DNA from: a virus
Length of the DNA: 35,505 bases
IMG/VR virus record: IMGVR_UViG_3300035698_016763
Location: 1 to 35,505 of that record
Strand: one strand, 5' to 3'
Shown here: one piece after another, positions 14,737 through 22,613 of the stretch
Layout of the letters: each line of letters starts with the position of its first letter
How positions within the stretch are numbered: position 1 is the stretch's first letter
Notes under the pieces: model-generated
The model's input: only the letters and a program-made list of their open reading frames with translations
Database searches by the model: none
What the model was told of the DNA's origin: nothing
Position numbers and translations under genes: made by a program

Positions 14737-15952
14737 CGTATTCTCCTGATGCTGTAATCATCTTTTCATGAAGGGCGTCCCTATCTACGGCGAGTGATTC
14801 CAGCATGTCATTTTGGATGGGTCCGCTGGAGATGGAGTTCATGAGGTCATCAGCCATATCCATATGGGTATCGATGATGGTCTCCATGAAGTCAAAAACG
14901 TAGCCGATGGCTGTCTTGTTGATCGTACGTCTCAGATCCTCGATGGCCACCTTTCTCGATAGGATGGCTCGAAGCTCGAAGTTTGTGGCGCCAATCAGCG
15001 CAGTCTGTCCTCTTTTAGTCCACTTCTTGATCCTTCTTATGTGAACTCGGTGTTCACTGGCGTTTGCGCCCAGAAACTGTTCAGAGGAGATAGGGTAAGC
15101 GTCCGGGTCATTCCCCTTGGCGAGGAACGCGTTGAAAGAACTTGCGACGGCCGAGCTGACGTTGATCTCAAACATCTTGGTAATAAGACCCTGATCAAGT
15201 CCAGCCTGATGCCACTTGCTGAACGAGTGTCCAAGGTTCGCCCATGCTCGCGAGTCCGTCGCGCCGATGAGAGCTTGGTTCAGATAGAGAAACTGGAACA
15301 GTATTGTAGGCAGGGTGTTATTCTGTCTCCAATACGTAAGCTTCTCTTCAGCGGTAGGCTCAACGGGTAGGATGATGAAGCGAGACATCAGCGCCTCGTC
15401 CACAGCCTTGACTGTGATGTACTCGGCCGTCTCGGGGTTTGTTGCTGCGACCTGTACCCATCCAGCGTGCATCTCAAGTTCGCCAAGTCTGCCGCTGATG
15501 ATCGCGCGCAGCTGGTCTTGGTGTTCAATGCTGCCGGAGAATACCTCGTCGTGAAAGATGCACCCACGTCCAGATCTTGATTTAGGTATACGGCTAAACC
15601 CTGGGATACCTTCGGAAGACCTGTGTACTGTGCCCCTAACTATGTCCGTACCGCCGTCTGCGTTTGTGACTTCTTGGTTTATGATTTCCTGAAGCCCGAC
15701 GTTATCTTCAAAGACCGTTGCGCCGACATGCCAGGGTCCAAACTCAGCGCCAGCTGCCTCACAAGACTCTTCCACAACTCGGCTCTTGCCCACCCCGTGG
15801 CTGCCGAGAAGCAGTATGACTTTTGCAAGGTCGGGGTGGTGGTCGTCAATTCCTTGTGCCTCCAGGAGTTCCGCTACCAGGATCTTCTGGATTTCCTCCA
15901 GGCTGAACCGGGTCGCGCTCTCCCATGCCTGCGTCAGTTTGCTCTTGGCCAT
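14684..15952 (-). CDS. MoxR-type AAA+ ATPase (422 aa)
   Basis: AAA+ ATPase with Walker A GSHGVGKS (residues 50-57), Walker B CIFHDEVF (~130-137) and a sensor-1 QVAATNP segment. An N-terminal helical region precedes the P-loop. This matches the MoxR class, which partners with VWA proteins in protein complex assembly; the adjacent downstream gene encodes exactly such a VWA protein. I use ATG 15952, preceded by AAAAGGG, because the longer frame back to 16057 lies inside the upstream gene. It overlaps that gene by 107 nt. The role in a phage is unknown: it might help virion assembly, or remodel a host complex. Confidence 0.86.
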   Translation of the reverse strand: MAKSKLTQAWESATRFSLEEIQKILVAELLEAQGIDDHHPDLAKVILLLGSHGVGKSRVVEESCEAAGAEFGPWHVGATVFEDNVGLQEIINQEVTNADGGTDIVRGTVHRSSEGIPGFSRIPKSRSGRGCIFHDEVFSGSIEHQDQLRAIISGRLGELEMHAGWVQVAATNPETAEYITVKAVDEALMSRFIILPVEPTAEEKLTYWRQNNTLPTILFQFLYLNQALIGATDSRAWANLGHSFSKWHQAGLDQGLITKMFEINVSSAVASSFNAFLAKGNDPDAYPISSEQFLGANASEHRVHIRRIKKWTKRGQTALIGATNFELRAILSRKVAIEDLRRTINKTAIGYVFDFMETIIDTHMDMADDLMNSISSGPIQNDMLESLAVDRDALHEKMITASGEYDEWVNRQQRTKQEAAVG

Positions 15953-16304
15953 CGGTACCCTTTTCGAACTGAGGTGGCTGTTGCTGTTGCTTAAACATTG
16001 TTTCGCCGCGTTGGCAGAATCCTGTATGAAACTCAGCGATTTTGCCGGATACTGCAATCACGTCCAACGGCGAGAGTCTTTGAGGCTGGATGATCCATGC
16101 ACCGGAGGGCGGTATAATCGCCCCGGGCATTGAAGGAACTGCCCAGTCAACAATAAGCGCTACAGATCTGATGGCGGGTTGCGTATCGAGTACACCTTTA
16201 ACCACCAGCCGGAGTTGGGTCATGACCGCAGTGTAGGGGTTAACCTCCTCTGCTTGAGGTTCGTCTGTAGGTTTCGCGATGTGCAGGATAGGTGGTTCAG
16301 TCAC
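15846..16304 (-). CDS. Unknown protein with disordered tail (152 aa, GTG start)
   Basis: No family recognised. Residues 1-100 could form a small folded domain (VMTQLRLVVKGVLD, SVALIVDWAVPSMPGAI); the C-terminal ~45 residues are Gln-, Gly- and Pro-rich and look disordered, and this part overlaps the MoxR gene. GTG 16304 is preferred since AAGGAATT lies just upstream; an in-frame ATG at 16322 would start inside that ribosome binding site. Confidence 0.62.
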   Translation of the reverse strand: MTEPPILHIAKPTDEPQAEEVNPYTAVMTQLRLVVKGVLDTQPAIRSVALIVDWAVPSMPGAIIPPSGAWIIQPQRLSPLDVIAVSGKIAEFHTGFCQRGETMFKQQQQPPQFEKGTDGQEQTDAGMGERDPVQPGGNPEDPGSGTPGGTRN

Positions 16305-16318
16305 GTTAATTCCTTTCT

Positions 16319-16462
16319 TCATCCGGAGAGGGACTGGGCTTTAGCGAAGATATAGATACCCACTAGGCCAGCCACTACAGCCGTGATGCTTCCGTGATAT
16401 ATACCGACGCCGATGACGCCAAGGCATCCAAAGATTGCCCCTACTGTAAACGCCTCATTCAA
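16319..16462 (-). CDS. Small hydrophobic membrane protein (47 aa, TTG start)
   Basis: A short frame from TTG 16462 encodes a very hydrophobic protein with two probable membrane helices, residues ~5-22 (FTVGAIFGCLGVIGVGIY) and ~26-41, and a short polar tail. The start overlaps the preceding gene by 8 nt and has GAGGAG about 10 nt upstream, and the end abuts the leader of the next gene. Size and topology resemble small phage membrane or holin-like proteins, but no lysis gene is nearby in this window, so the role is open. Confidence 0.6.
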   Translation of the reverse strand: MNEAFTVGAIFGCLGVIGVGIYHGSITAVVAGLVGIYIFAKAQSLSG

Positions 16463-16652
16463 GTCTTACTCTCTCCTCGCTTTCCACGGTGATGGTTCTG
16501 TTCTCGACGGTATCTGGCTCAAATGCTGAGAGGTTCACTTGCACTGGTCTTTGATGGGAGTGGAGGAAGTTCATCGCGTAGGTTGGGCGGTTTTGCCGAG
16601 GATCTACACGGCCCATCCTTTCCATGAACGACCGGGATGATTTCGTTTTCAC
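16455..16652 (-). CDS. Small basic unknown protein (65 aa, GTG start)
   Basis: Not recognised. The N-terminal half is basic and hydrophilic (KTKSSRSFMERMGRVDPRQNRP), the C-terminal half acidic. GTG 16652 has AGGAG with an 8-nt spacer. It is coupled to the downstream 47-aa membrane protein by an 8-nt overlap. Confidence 0.6.
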   Translation of the reverse strand: MKTKSSRSFMERMGRVDPRQNRPTYAMNFLHSHQRPVQVNLSAFEPDTVENRTITVESEERVRLE

Positions 16653-16675
16653 TGGTTTAGCTCCTAAGTATGTCG

Positions 16676-16705
16676 TTGACTCAGCAGTAGAGCTGCTTGT
16701 ACAAT
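16676..16705 (+). promoter_or_regulatory. Sigma70-like promoter for terminase
   Basis: Plus-strand -35 TTGACT (16676-16681), 18-bp spacer and -10 TACAAT (16700-16705). A dyad AGCAG-TAGAG-CTGCT fills the spacer and could be an operator. Transcripts would have a leader of about 115 nt before the terminase ATG at 16826, running antisense to the 32-aa gene. Confidence 0.6.
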
Positions 16706-16724
16706 AAACAACAATGGTTCCAGC

Positions 16725-16823
16725 TTACAACCGGAACACGGCGCCGATGATTTCAAAGGCGGCTTTGACAAGTCCTTCCAACACTGCGGCAATCGCGGTG
16801 AAAGGATCGATAGGAGACGACAT
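16725..16823 (-). CDS. Very small hydrophobic protein (32 aa)
   Basis: A short frame with an excellent GGAGG ribosome binding site about 7 nt before ATG 16823. The product is mostly apolar with one possible amphipathic or membrane helix (PFTAIAAVLEGLVKAAFEII). Its start codon lies 2 bp from the oppositely oriented terminase start, and each gene's ribosome binding site lies in the other's coding sequence. Function unknown; the ribosome binding site is the main support for a real gene. Confidence 0.5.
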   Translation of the reverse strand: MSSPIDPFTAIAAVLEGLVKAAFEIIGAVFRL

Positions 16824-16825
16824 AG

Positions 16826-18613
16826 ATGTCCTCCCTGCTTGAAGAGACCCAAAAAGCCATTGGCTCTTGGGTCCGTGGCGAAAAAGAATATCGTCCACCT
16901 GTGGAAGATGTTCTCAACGCATTTGCCGAGCATCAAAAAACTCGACCCGTTAGGACTCTGCTACCCATTCTACCACTTCTGTCGTTAAAGGGTGAGCCCT
17001 ATACGCTGATGGATCACTTCCCGATGGAGCCGATGTTTAATCTGGATGTCCCACAGCAGCTGCTGCTGAAGTGTGGGCGCCAGATCTCGAAGTCGACTAG
17101 TCTGGCAGCACAGAACGTGCTCCAGTCATTGACCTTCCCGTACTTCCAGACGATGTTCGTAGCTCCTCGCTACGAGCAGATTCGAAAGTTCTCGGGCAAC
17201 TACGTACGTCCGTTCATTGAGCACTCACCCATCGCAAAGCTGATGATGAATAGTGGCTGCGAGAACTCTGTGTTGCAGAAAACGATGAAGAATGGCGCGA
17301 GGATGTTCTTTACCTTCGCGCTGCTTGACGTTGACCGTGCTCGCGGCATCTCAGCCGATAAGGCGGTCTATGATGAGGTGCAAGACTTAGATTACGACTT
17401 CATTCCTATCCTCCGTTCTTGTCTTGACGCGTCCAAATGGTCACTTCAACAGTACAGCGGAACACCAAAGACACTCGACAACACCATCCAAGCACTATGG
17501 GAAGACTGCTCCCAAGCTGAATGGGCTATCAAATGCTCTTGCGGTAAAATCAACATCCCCGCCGCCGACCACGACATCCTGAAGATGATCGGTAAGAAAG
17601 GGATCATTTGTGCAAAGTGTGGTAAGCTCGTCAACCCGCGCTACGGCCAATGGTGGCACCGTTTCCCCGATCGGCGCTGGCTCTTTGCTGGGTACCACGT
17701 CCCTCAGATCATTATGCCCATGCATTACGACGCCGAAGCTAAGTGGCAAAAGATCGTGTCAGCCATGAACGGGTTTCAGACAACACAGGCCGCGTTCACG
17801 AATGAGATCCTTGGCGAGAGCTGCGACGTTGGCGTTAAGCTGATCACGCTAACCGACTTGCAGAACGCGTGTTCCCTCGGGTGGAAGAATGATCGCAGGG
17901 AAGCACTCAGCCACGTCAAGGAATACACCATGCGTGTGATGGGTGTTGACTGGGGCGGCGGCGGTGCCGCCGAGATCTCCTTCACAACGATGTGCATCAT
18001 GGGGCTTACCCCACAAGGCAAACTCGATGTGATCTACTCCGAGCGTCTGTTTGCATCGCTAACGCATGACGAGGAAGCCGCGAAGATCCTCATGGATTTC
18101 AAGGCGTTCCAGTGCCAGTACATCGCCCACGATTACGGCGGTAGCGGCGAAATCAAGGAAGCCCTACTCATTCACGCGGGGCTACCCATGGACCGTATCG
18201 TACCTATGCTCTACGTCCGAGCCACGACGAAAAACGTACTGACGCACAACCCCCCGTCTAACAATTCATCACGACACTTCTGGAGCTTGGACAAGACTCG
18301 ATCTCTCGTGCTGACAACCGCAATGATTAAGACTGCGGGCATCAGGTTCCCAGAGTACAACTCCATGAAGGACCTGGTCAGTGACTTCCTCGCTCTCATT
18401 GAGGACAAGCACGAGATGGCCCGAGGCGCGGATGTCTTTCTGATTACACGTAACCCCAAGATGAAGGATGACCTTTGTCACTCCGTTAACTTCGCGGCCG
18501 TTACCATCTGGCACCAGACGCAGAAATGGCCCGATTTAGCCAAGCAGTTTGATATGAAGCTCACGCCAGAGCAGCGCGAGTTTATCGCCCCCAGACAGGC
18601 AACCTTCAACTAA
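16826..18613 (+). CDS. terL: Terminase large subunit (595 aa)
   Basis: DNA-packaging motor ATPase/nuclease. The ATPase domain shows a variant Walker A CGRQISKST (residues ~85-93), Walker B AVYDEVQDLD (~180) and a coupling motif YSGTP (~210). A zinc-binding insert, CSCG (~237) and CAKCG (~262), sits in the linker between ATPase and nuclease. The RNase H-fold nuclease begins at VMGVDWGGGG (~372) and continues with IAHDYGGSGE. It is a single plus-strand gene between minus-strand genes. AGGAG lies 9 nt before ATG 16826. No small terminase subunit, portal or capsid gene is recognisable in the window. Confidence 0.93.
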   Translation: MSSLLEETQKAIGSWVRGEKEYRPPVEDVLNAFAEHQKTRPVRTLLPILPLLSLKGEPYTLMDHFPMEPMFNLDVPQQLLLKCGRQISKSTSLAAQNVLQSLTFPYFQTMFVAPRYEQIRKFSGNYVRPFIEHSPIAKLMMNSGCENSVLQKTMKNGARMFFTFALLDVDRARGISADKAVYDEVQDLDYDFIPILRSCLDASKWSLQQYSGTPKTLDNTIQALWEDCSQAEWAIKCSCGKINIPAADHDILKMIGKKGIICAKCGKLVNPRYGQWWHRFPDRRWLFAGYHVPQIIMPMHYDAEAKWQKIVSAMNGFQTTQAAFTNEILGESCDVGVKLITLTDLQNACSLGWKNDRREALSHVKEYTMRVMGVDWGGGGAAEISFTTMCIMGLTPQGKLDVIYSERLFASLTHDEEAAKILMDFKAFQCQYIAHDYGGSGEIKEALLIHAGLPMDRIVPMLYVRATTKNVLTHNPPSNNSSRHFWSLDKTRSLVLTTAMIKTAGIRFPEYNSMKDLVSDFLALIEDKHEMARGADVFLITRNPKMKDDLCHSVNFAAVTIWHQTQKWPDLAKQFDMKLTPEQREFIAPRQATFN

Positions 18614-18616
18614 GTC

Positions 18617-21364
18617 CTAGCTGAGCTTCCACGCCTTAGAGACCCGCTCGAAGAACTCTCGACGGATTACCCATCCGGCGCCGCCGTCAGCGTCTTCAAT
18701 GTCTTCGACCAATGCCTTGCCACGAATGAGAGACTGTGCGATGTCAGCGAAATCTGGGTGAGGTAGCCCAACTTTCTGCAACGCGTGCATGAGTCGCTTA
18801 CGAGATACATAGATCATCTTGTGTTCATTGTCCACGACGACCGTCGCACCCTTCAATGACGGTAATGTTCCCTGCTTGTAGCTATCGTAGAACGGCATAT
18901 TGATCTTTTTGATGTCGTCGCGCCGGTACATCTCGCAGATAAGGAGAAGCATCCTCTCACTTAATGAGTACATTTCCGGCGCAACCGTCAGATACTTCAT
19001 CGCTGCACGCGCTTCGTCGAACACGCCCTCGAAGGAGAGCGTTGGGAACTCAAGCTCAATCCATTCTTGCATGCTGTTCAGCACGTCAACAGGGAAGATA
19101 CCCTCCACCTTGAGTTTGTAGTCTCTTTCTTGCAGCCATCCGATGTACCTCAAGATAGCGGGCATATTCAAGATGTTGTTGGCACGTTCAGCAATGCCCG
19201 GCGCATGAATGAACAGCCACGTACCGCAGGTCGATACCGCATACTGCTCAAGCAGGCTGAGCTGCGCGATGATTGGCCGGGTAACATCTTTGCCCCACAA
19301 CGCCAACCCCTTGTCGCCCAAGACGTCTTTATCAAAGAAGTAGGGGACGTCATGCTCCAACGTCTTTTCCATCAGTGCATCGCGTACCGATGCCCTTGAA
19401 CGGTTTGCCAGGATGCCGTAGCCAATCTTCACGAGATTCAGCGCATCAACCGTCATGCGCCCCACGTAGCTGCTGGCGTCGTTGTCTGTACCTACAAGCC
19501 CTATAGGTACATGCGGTTGGCTGAACACGGGCGCAAGCATGTTGGCGAGGATGCCCGCCGATGTTGCAAGGAACACAGCTGACGACTGCGTGTCCGCAGC
19601 CCATGACTTTGCGACGCCCGCGTTGAGTGTCAGCTGCGGTAGGTAGATGTTACGGAATGGGAGTTCCTCGTCTGGCTGAATGAGAAAGACTGACCGGCCC
19701 GCGATGATACGGCCATCCCGGTAAGAGAACGAGGGAAACACAAACCCCCCGTTATCCGGCTGCCATCCAATTTTCCCGTCAGAAGATTCGCTCGTTGGCG
19801 AATGAAACTGCTGCGCAACATTCATGAGGTTCTTCTCCCACCCTTGCCGCTTCAGGATGAACGGCATTGGACGCCCGTTGTCCAGCATGAACCTTGTCAA
19901 CCACCTGCCTGGGTCACGCTCAAACTCGTCGTATTCCGCCGTAAACTGTAAGTCAGGTTTGTTCTGCGTTTGGATGATACCCACGACGTAATGTTTGCCT
20001 GTCGGCTTGTGATGCACGGTCTTGCGAATCTCGAAGTGGAAGTCGGTGATCTTGAATGACTTTCTTCCCCTATACGTGCCATACCAGCCCTCAGGCTCAG
20101 CACGAATCTCCATCGTTGACCACTTGGCCCTTTTAACTTCGCGCGTGTAGCCGAGCCGCAGCTTCATCTCTCGCAGCTCGTGCTTTGAACAGTCGTGTAA
20201 GACCTGCTCTGTCTCTGCGGCCGTGAGCTCCAGTTGACTCAGCACCATAGGGCAGCTGTTCTCGGGCAGCTTCAAGAACCAGGCCTTGAACACTCGCTTC
20301 CATGGCGACGCGTACATATCCATCTGTCGTAGAAGTTCTGACGCCGGGCGTGCCGCCATGTATTCATCCATCGACCGTACATTCGGGCACGGCCGCATTG
20401 TAATCTGCGCGTTTGGCGCCATACGCGCGTGGATGAACGTGTCAACGGTTGGCGTTGGCGCCCAGAAGGTTACACGCTCAGCATTAATACCAAGCCATGC
20501 GCCTGCTGTCATCTTGTTGTAGGCTACGATCGGCAGCGGCATGCGCATCGAGTAGAAATGCTTGCGCTGTGTCTTCATCGCCATCCATGGATCGTCGAGA
20601 GCGTAGATGACCTTCTCTTTATCGCCCAGGTAGTTGATCCAGGCGAGGCCTGCACCAAGCCCTGTCTCTACGTTTGGCTCTTCTACCAGATAGCGATACT
20701 CATGATGCCTAGAAGAAAAGAGCAAGGATCTGATACGCCCCGGCAGATCGTAGTAGGGAACAACAATCGCGTTCTGCATACCCTTCTGCGGGATTGCCGC
20801 ATCCGGGATGTATTTCAGAATGTCGTCACGCGACATCATCCCAATGTACTTATCCATGCGTCCGCGCCACTGTCTTGCCCCTGCAGAACCCCACAGCCCT
20901 TTGTCCATCAACAGCTCAGCCCACTCCGGTTGGACGCCCTTTGAGTACTCTTGCCGCGCTTGCTCCCACAGGGCCATAGGCTGCACCCTATTGATCTTAT
21001 GCACGCGCTGGTAGTACGATATAGTATCAGGATCAAGAAGACCCGAGGATAAAGAGATTAGCCCCTCGGTCTGAAGGATCCCCATAAGTCGCACAATACC
21101 GTTTGTATCTCTGTACCGCTGGAAGAATCCGATGCCGTCCGAGGCGTAGTCGCATGCGCGGCAGAAGAGCCATGGCCCATGCTCAGTACCTGTTTCGTCG
21201 AGGGGATCTTGGAAGATTCGGAGGGATTTGGAACGATCTTCACAGAATGGACAATCCGCCGCATGCGGAAAACCTCCAACTGTGGTCTTGACCCGTTCAT
21301 TCAACGCCTGTAAGATGGACTTAGCTGAGATCAGTGAATTCAAGTTTTGAACTGAGGACTGCAT
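18617..21364 (-). CDS. Second primase-like protein with degenerate helicase region (915 aa)
   Basis: Large protein with an N-terminal DnaG-type zinc ribbon (Cys 38, 41, 68, 71: CPFC and CRAC). A central region near residue 255 has a weak TOPRIM-like strand (VIYALDDPWMAMK). Residues ~430-680 recall the DUF927/primase-helicase region (GWQPDNGGFVFPSFSYRDGR), but at the place where a GxxGxGKT P-loop would be expected it reads GLVGTDNDASSYVGR, so ATP hydrolysis is probably lost. The C-terminal part is unrecognised. It lies antisense between two plus-strand genes, 3 bp from the terminase stop at one end and 1 bp from the next start at the other. The domain assignment beyond the zinc ribbon is tentative. 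Confidence 0.72.
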   Translation of the reverse strand: MQSSVQNLNSLISAKSILQALNERVKTTVGGFPHAADCPFCEDRSKSLRIFQDPLDETGTEHGPWLFCRACDYASDGIGFFQRYRDTNGIVRLMGILQTEGLISLSSGLLDPDTISYYQRVHKINRVQPMALWEQARQEYSKGVQPEWAELLMDKGLWGSAGARQWRGRMDKYIGMMSRDDILKYIPDAAIPQKGMQNAIVVPYYDLPGRIRSLLFSSRHHEYRYLVEEPNVETGLGAGLAWINYLGDKEKVIYALDDPWMAMKTQRKHFYSMRMPLPIVAYNKMTAGAWLGINAERVTFWAPTPTVDTFIHARMAPNAQITMRPCPNVRSMDEYMAARPASELLRQMDMYASPWKRVFKAWFLKLPENSCPMVLSQLELTAAETEQVLHDCSKHELREMKLRLGYTREVKRAKWSTMEIRAEPEGWYGTYRGRKSFKITDFHFEIRKTVHHKPTGKHYVVGIIQTQNKPDLQFTAEYDEFERDPGRWLTRFMLDNGRPMPFILKRQGWEKNLMNVAQQFHSPTSESSDGKIGWQPDNGGFVFPSFSYRDGRIIAGRSVFLIQPDEELPFRNIYLPQLTLNAGVAKSWAADTQSSAVFLATSAGILANMLAPVFSQPHVPIGLVGTDNDASSYVGRMTVDALNLVKIGYGILANRSRASVRDALMEKTLEHDVPYFFDKDVLGDKGLALWGKDVTRPIIAQLSLLEQYAVSTCGTWLFIHAPGIAERANNILNMPAILRYIGWLQERDYKLKVEGIFPVDVLNSMQEWIELEFPTLSFEGVFDEARAAMKYLTVAPEMYSLSERMLLLICEMYRRDDIKKINMPFYDSYKQGTLPSLKGATVVVDNEHKMIYVSRKRLMHALQKVGLPHPDFADIAQSLIRGKALVEDIEDADGGAGWVIRREFFERVSKAWKLS
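21288..21316 (+). promoter_or_regulatory. Sigma70-like promoter inside the 915-aa gene
   Basis: TTGACC (21288-21293), 17-bp spacer, TAAGAT (21311-21316) on the plus strand, about 50 nt before ATG 21366. It lies within the 5' coding part of the divergent minus-strand gene, the only place such a promoter could be, as the two starts are 1 bp apart. Confidence 0.45.
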
Positions 21365-21365
21365 A

Positions 21366-22508
21366 ATGAATCCTGTTACCGACCAGTACGACGATCAGAA
21401 CGGACAAAGACGTCATCTACTCCTCAAGGTACACGAAGTTCCGACTTTCGTCAAGCAGGCAGTCGATAAACAGCTTGACAACCTTGAAGATATTGCCCCC
21501 ACCGTATTCGCATATCCGGTGAGGCGCAAGTTCCCCTGTCACACGAAGGTGGCTACGTGGCTCTCCACAGCCTTCTTCCTTGACGAGAAGCACAAGCTGC
21601 CTGACGAGGAAGTCACCTACGTCAGAGATCAGCTTGAAAAAGCGGCCAACTACCACAACATGGCCATTGAGTTCCATACTCTCTGCCTCGAGCATGAAAA
21701 GCGCTCGACGCCTCAGAACATCCCAGATGACCAGTTTGGTATCGTCTACGAGATCGAGGGCATCGGAACTCGTCGTCTATTCCCGGCCCACACGAAAGAA
21801 GCCTGCATGAAGTCTATGGAGCTTCTGTGTTCGCAAGCTCACAAGTTCCCCCTCGTTGCCCGCAAGCACGCGGCCCGGAATCTTCTGAAGCGCGCGGACG
21901 AGCTTGGCACCCAGGCCCCGGACAACGCCCATGCTGTACAGCCAGCCGACAAAGATCTTGCCGAATGGCTGGAGAAGGCCGCTGGATTTGGGATGGCGCA
22001 CCCACGGGACGTCGGTGAAGGATTTGCACAGCGCGTATGGGCGCTCGGAGAAACACACAGCGGTCTGCGTGAGAAGCTGGCTGAAATGGCCATTGAGCTT
22101 GGCGACGCCGAAAGTCTGACGCACGCGCAGCTTGAGAAGGCGTCGTTCATCCTCGACGCCGTGGACCGCGAGACGGGACTCTTCAACTCCTACCCCGACG
22201 GACTCGACATGCCTGAAGAGATTTGCTTTGGGGTCACAGAGGAGAAGGCTGCCTCACACGTGGCAAGTAATATCTGTCTGACCAATGGCCGCAGCATACC
22301 TCTTAGCGCTGACGGCCTCAGCAATCTCCCCCTCGACAAGATCGCCAAAGCAATGGGCGATGACTTCATGGATGCCGTGCTTGCAGAAGATGGCGCCACT
22401 GTTGATGCCGAGAAGTTTGCTGAGATCCTGCCTACGCTTCCGAGAGGTGACGCAGATCTCATCGAACGTGCGATTGACGAAGCTGTAGCAGCCGTTGCAA
22501 CCACGTAA
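21366..22508 (+). CDS. Unknown phage protein with internal duplication (380 aa)
   Basis: Family not named. Two segments align by eye: RRKFPCHTKVATWLSTAFFL (residues ~53-72) and TRRLFPAHTKEACMKSMELL (~138-157), each followed by a helix ending LxKAxxx, suggesting a duplicated helical domain. The C-terminal part is acidic and Ala-rich. Similar helical repeats of the type FPxxTxxxAxxxxxxF are, from memory, common in uncharacterised proteins near capsid genes of large phages, so a structural or scaffold role is possible. ATG 21366 has GAGG 8 nt upstream; the divergent start of the 915-aa gene is 1 bp away. Confidence 0.78.
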   Translation: MNPVTDQYDDQNGQRRHLLLKVHEVPTFVKQAVDKQLDNLEDIAPTVFAYPVRRKFPCHTKVATWLSTAFFLDEKHKLPDEEVTYVRDQLEKAANYHNMAIEFHTLCLEHEKRSTPQNIPDDQFGIVYEIEGIGTRRLFPAHTKEACMKSMELLCSQAHKFPLVARKHAARNLLKRADELGTQAPDNAHAVQPADKDLAEWLEKAAGFGMAHPRDVGEGFAQRVWALGETHSGLREKLAEMAIELGDAESLTHAQLEKASFILDAVDRETGLFNSYPDGLDMPEEICFGVTEEKAASHVASNICLTNGRSIPLSADGLSNLPLDKIAKAMGDDFMDAVLAEDGATVDAEKFAEILPTLPRGDADLIERAIDEAVAAVATT

Positions 22509-22522
22509 AGTTCCAGGAGGAT

Positions 22523-22596
22523 TCTGCGCGACGACAATCCTGGTGGTCTAACCCTACATACACTCTAAGACCCAACTTAGGATATCGTCGCGCAGA
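22523..22596. promoter_or_regulatory. Long-range inverted repeat between two plus-strand genes
   Basis: TCTGCGCGACGA (22523-22534) and its perfect complement TCGTCGCGCAGA (22585-22596) enclose a 50-nt loop. With a small internal bulge the pairing continues into ATCCT/AGGAT. The loop itself holds a CTAAG-ACCCAA-CTTAG hairpin. The structure ends 17 nt before the next start codon and occupies most of the 105-nt gap. It could act as a terminator/attenuator or translation control; no T-run follows. Confidence 0.5.
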
Positions 22597-22613
22597 TCTT
22601 TTGAGTGTGCCAA

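Noticed and set aside
16664-16936. 90-codon minus-strand ORF across the terminase start
   Set aside because: No ribosome binding site, and the shorter 32-aa ORF in another frame has a consensus one.
22515-22565. Leader peptide after the AGGAGG at 22516
   Set aside because: Only CTG or ATT could start it and the spacing to the Shine-Dalgarno sequence is too short.
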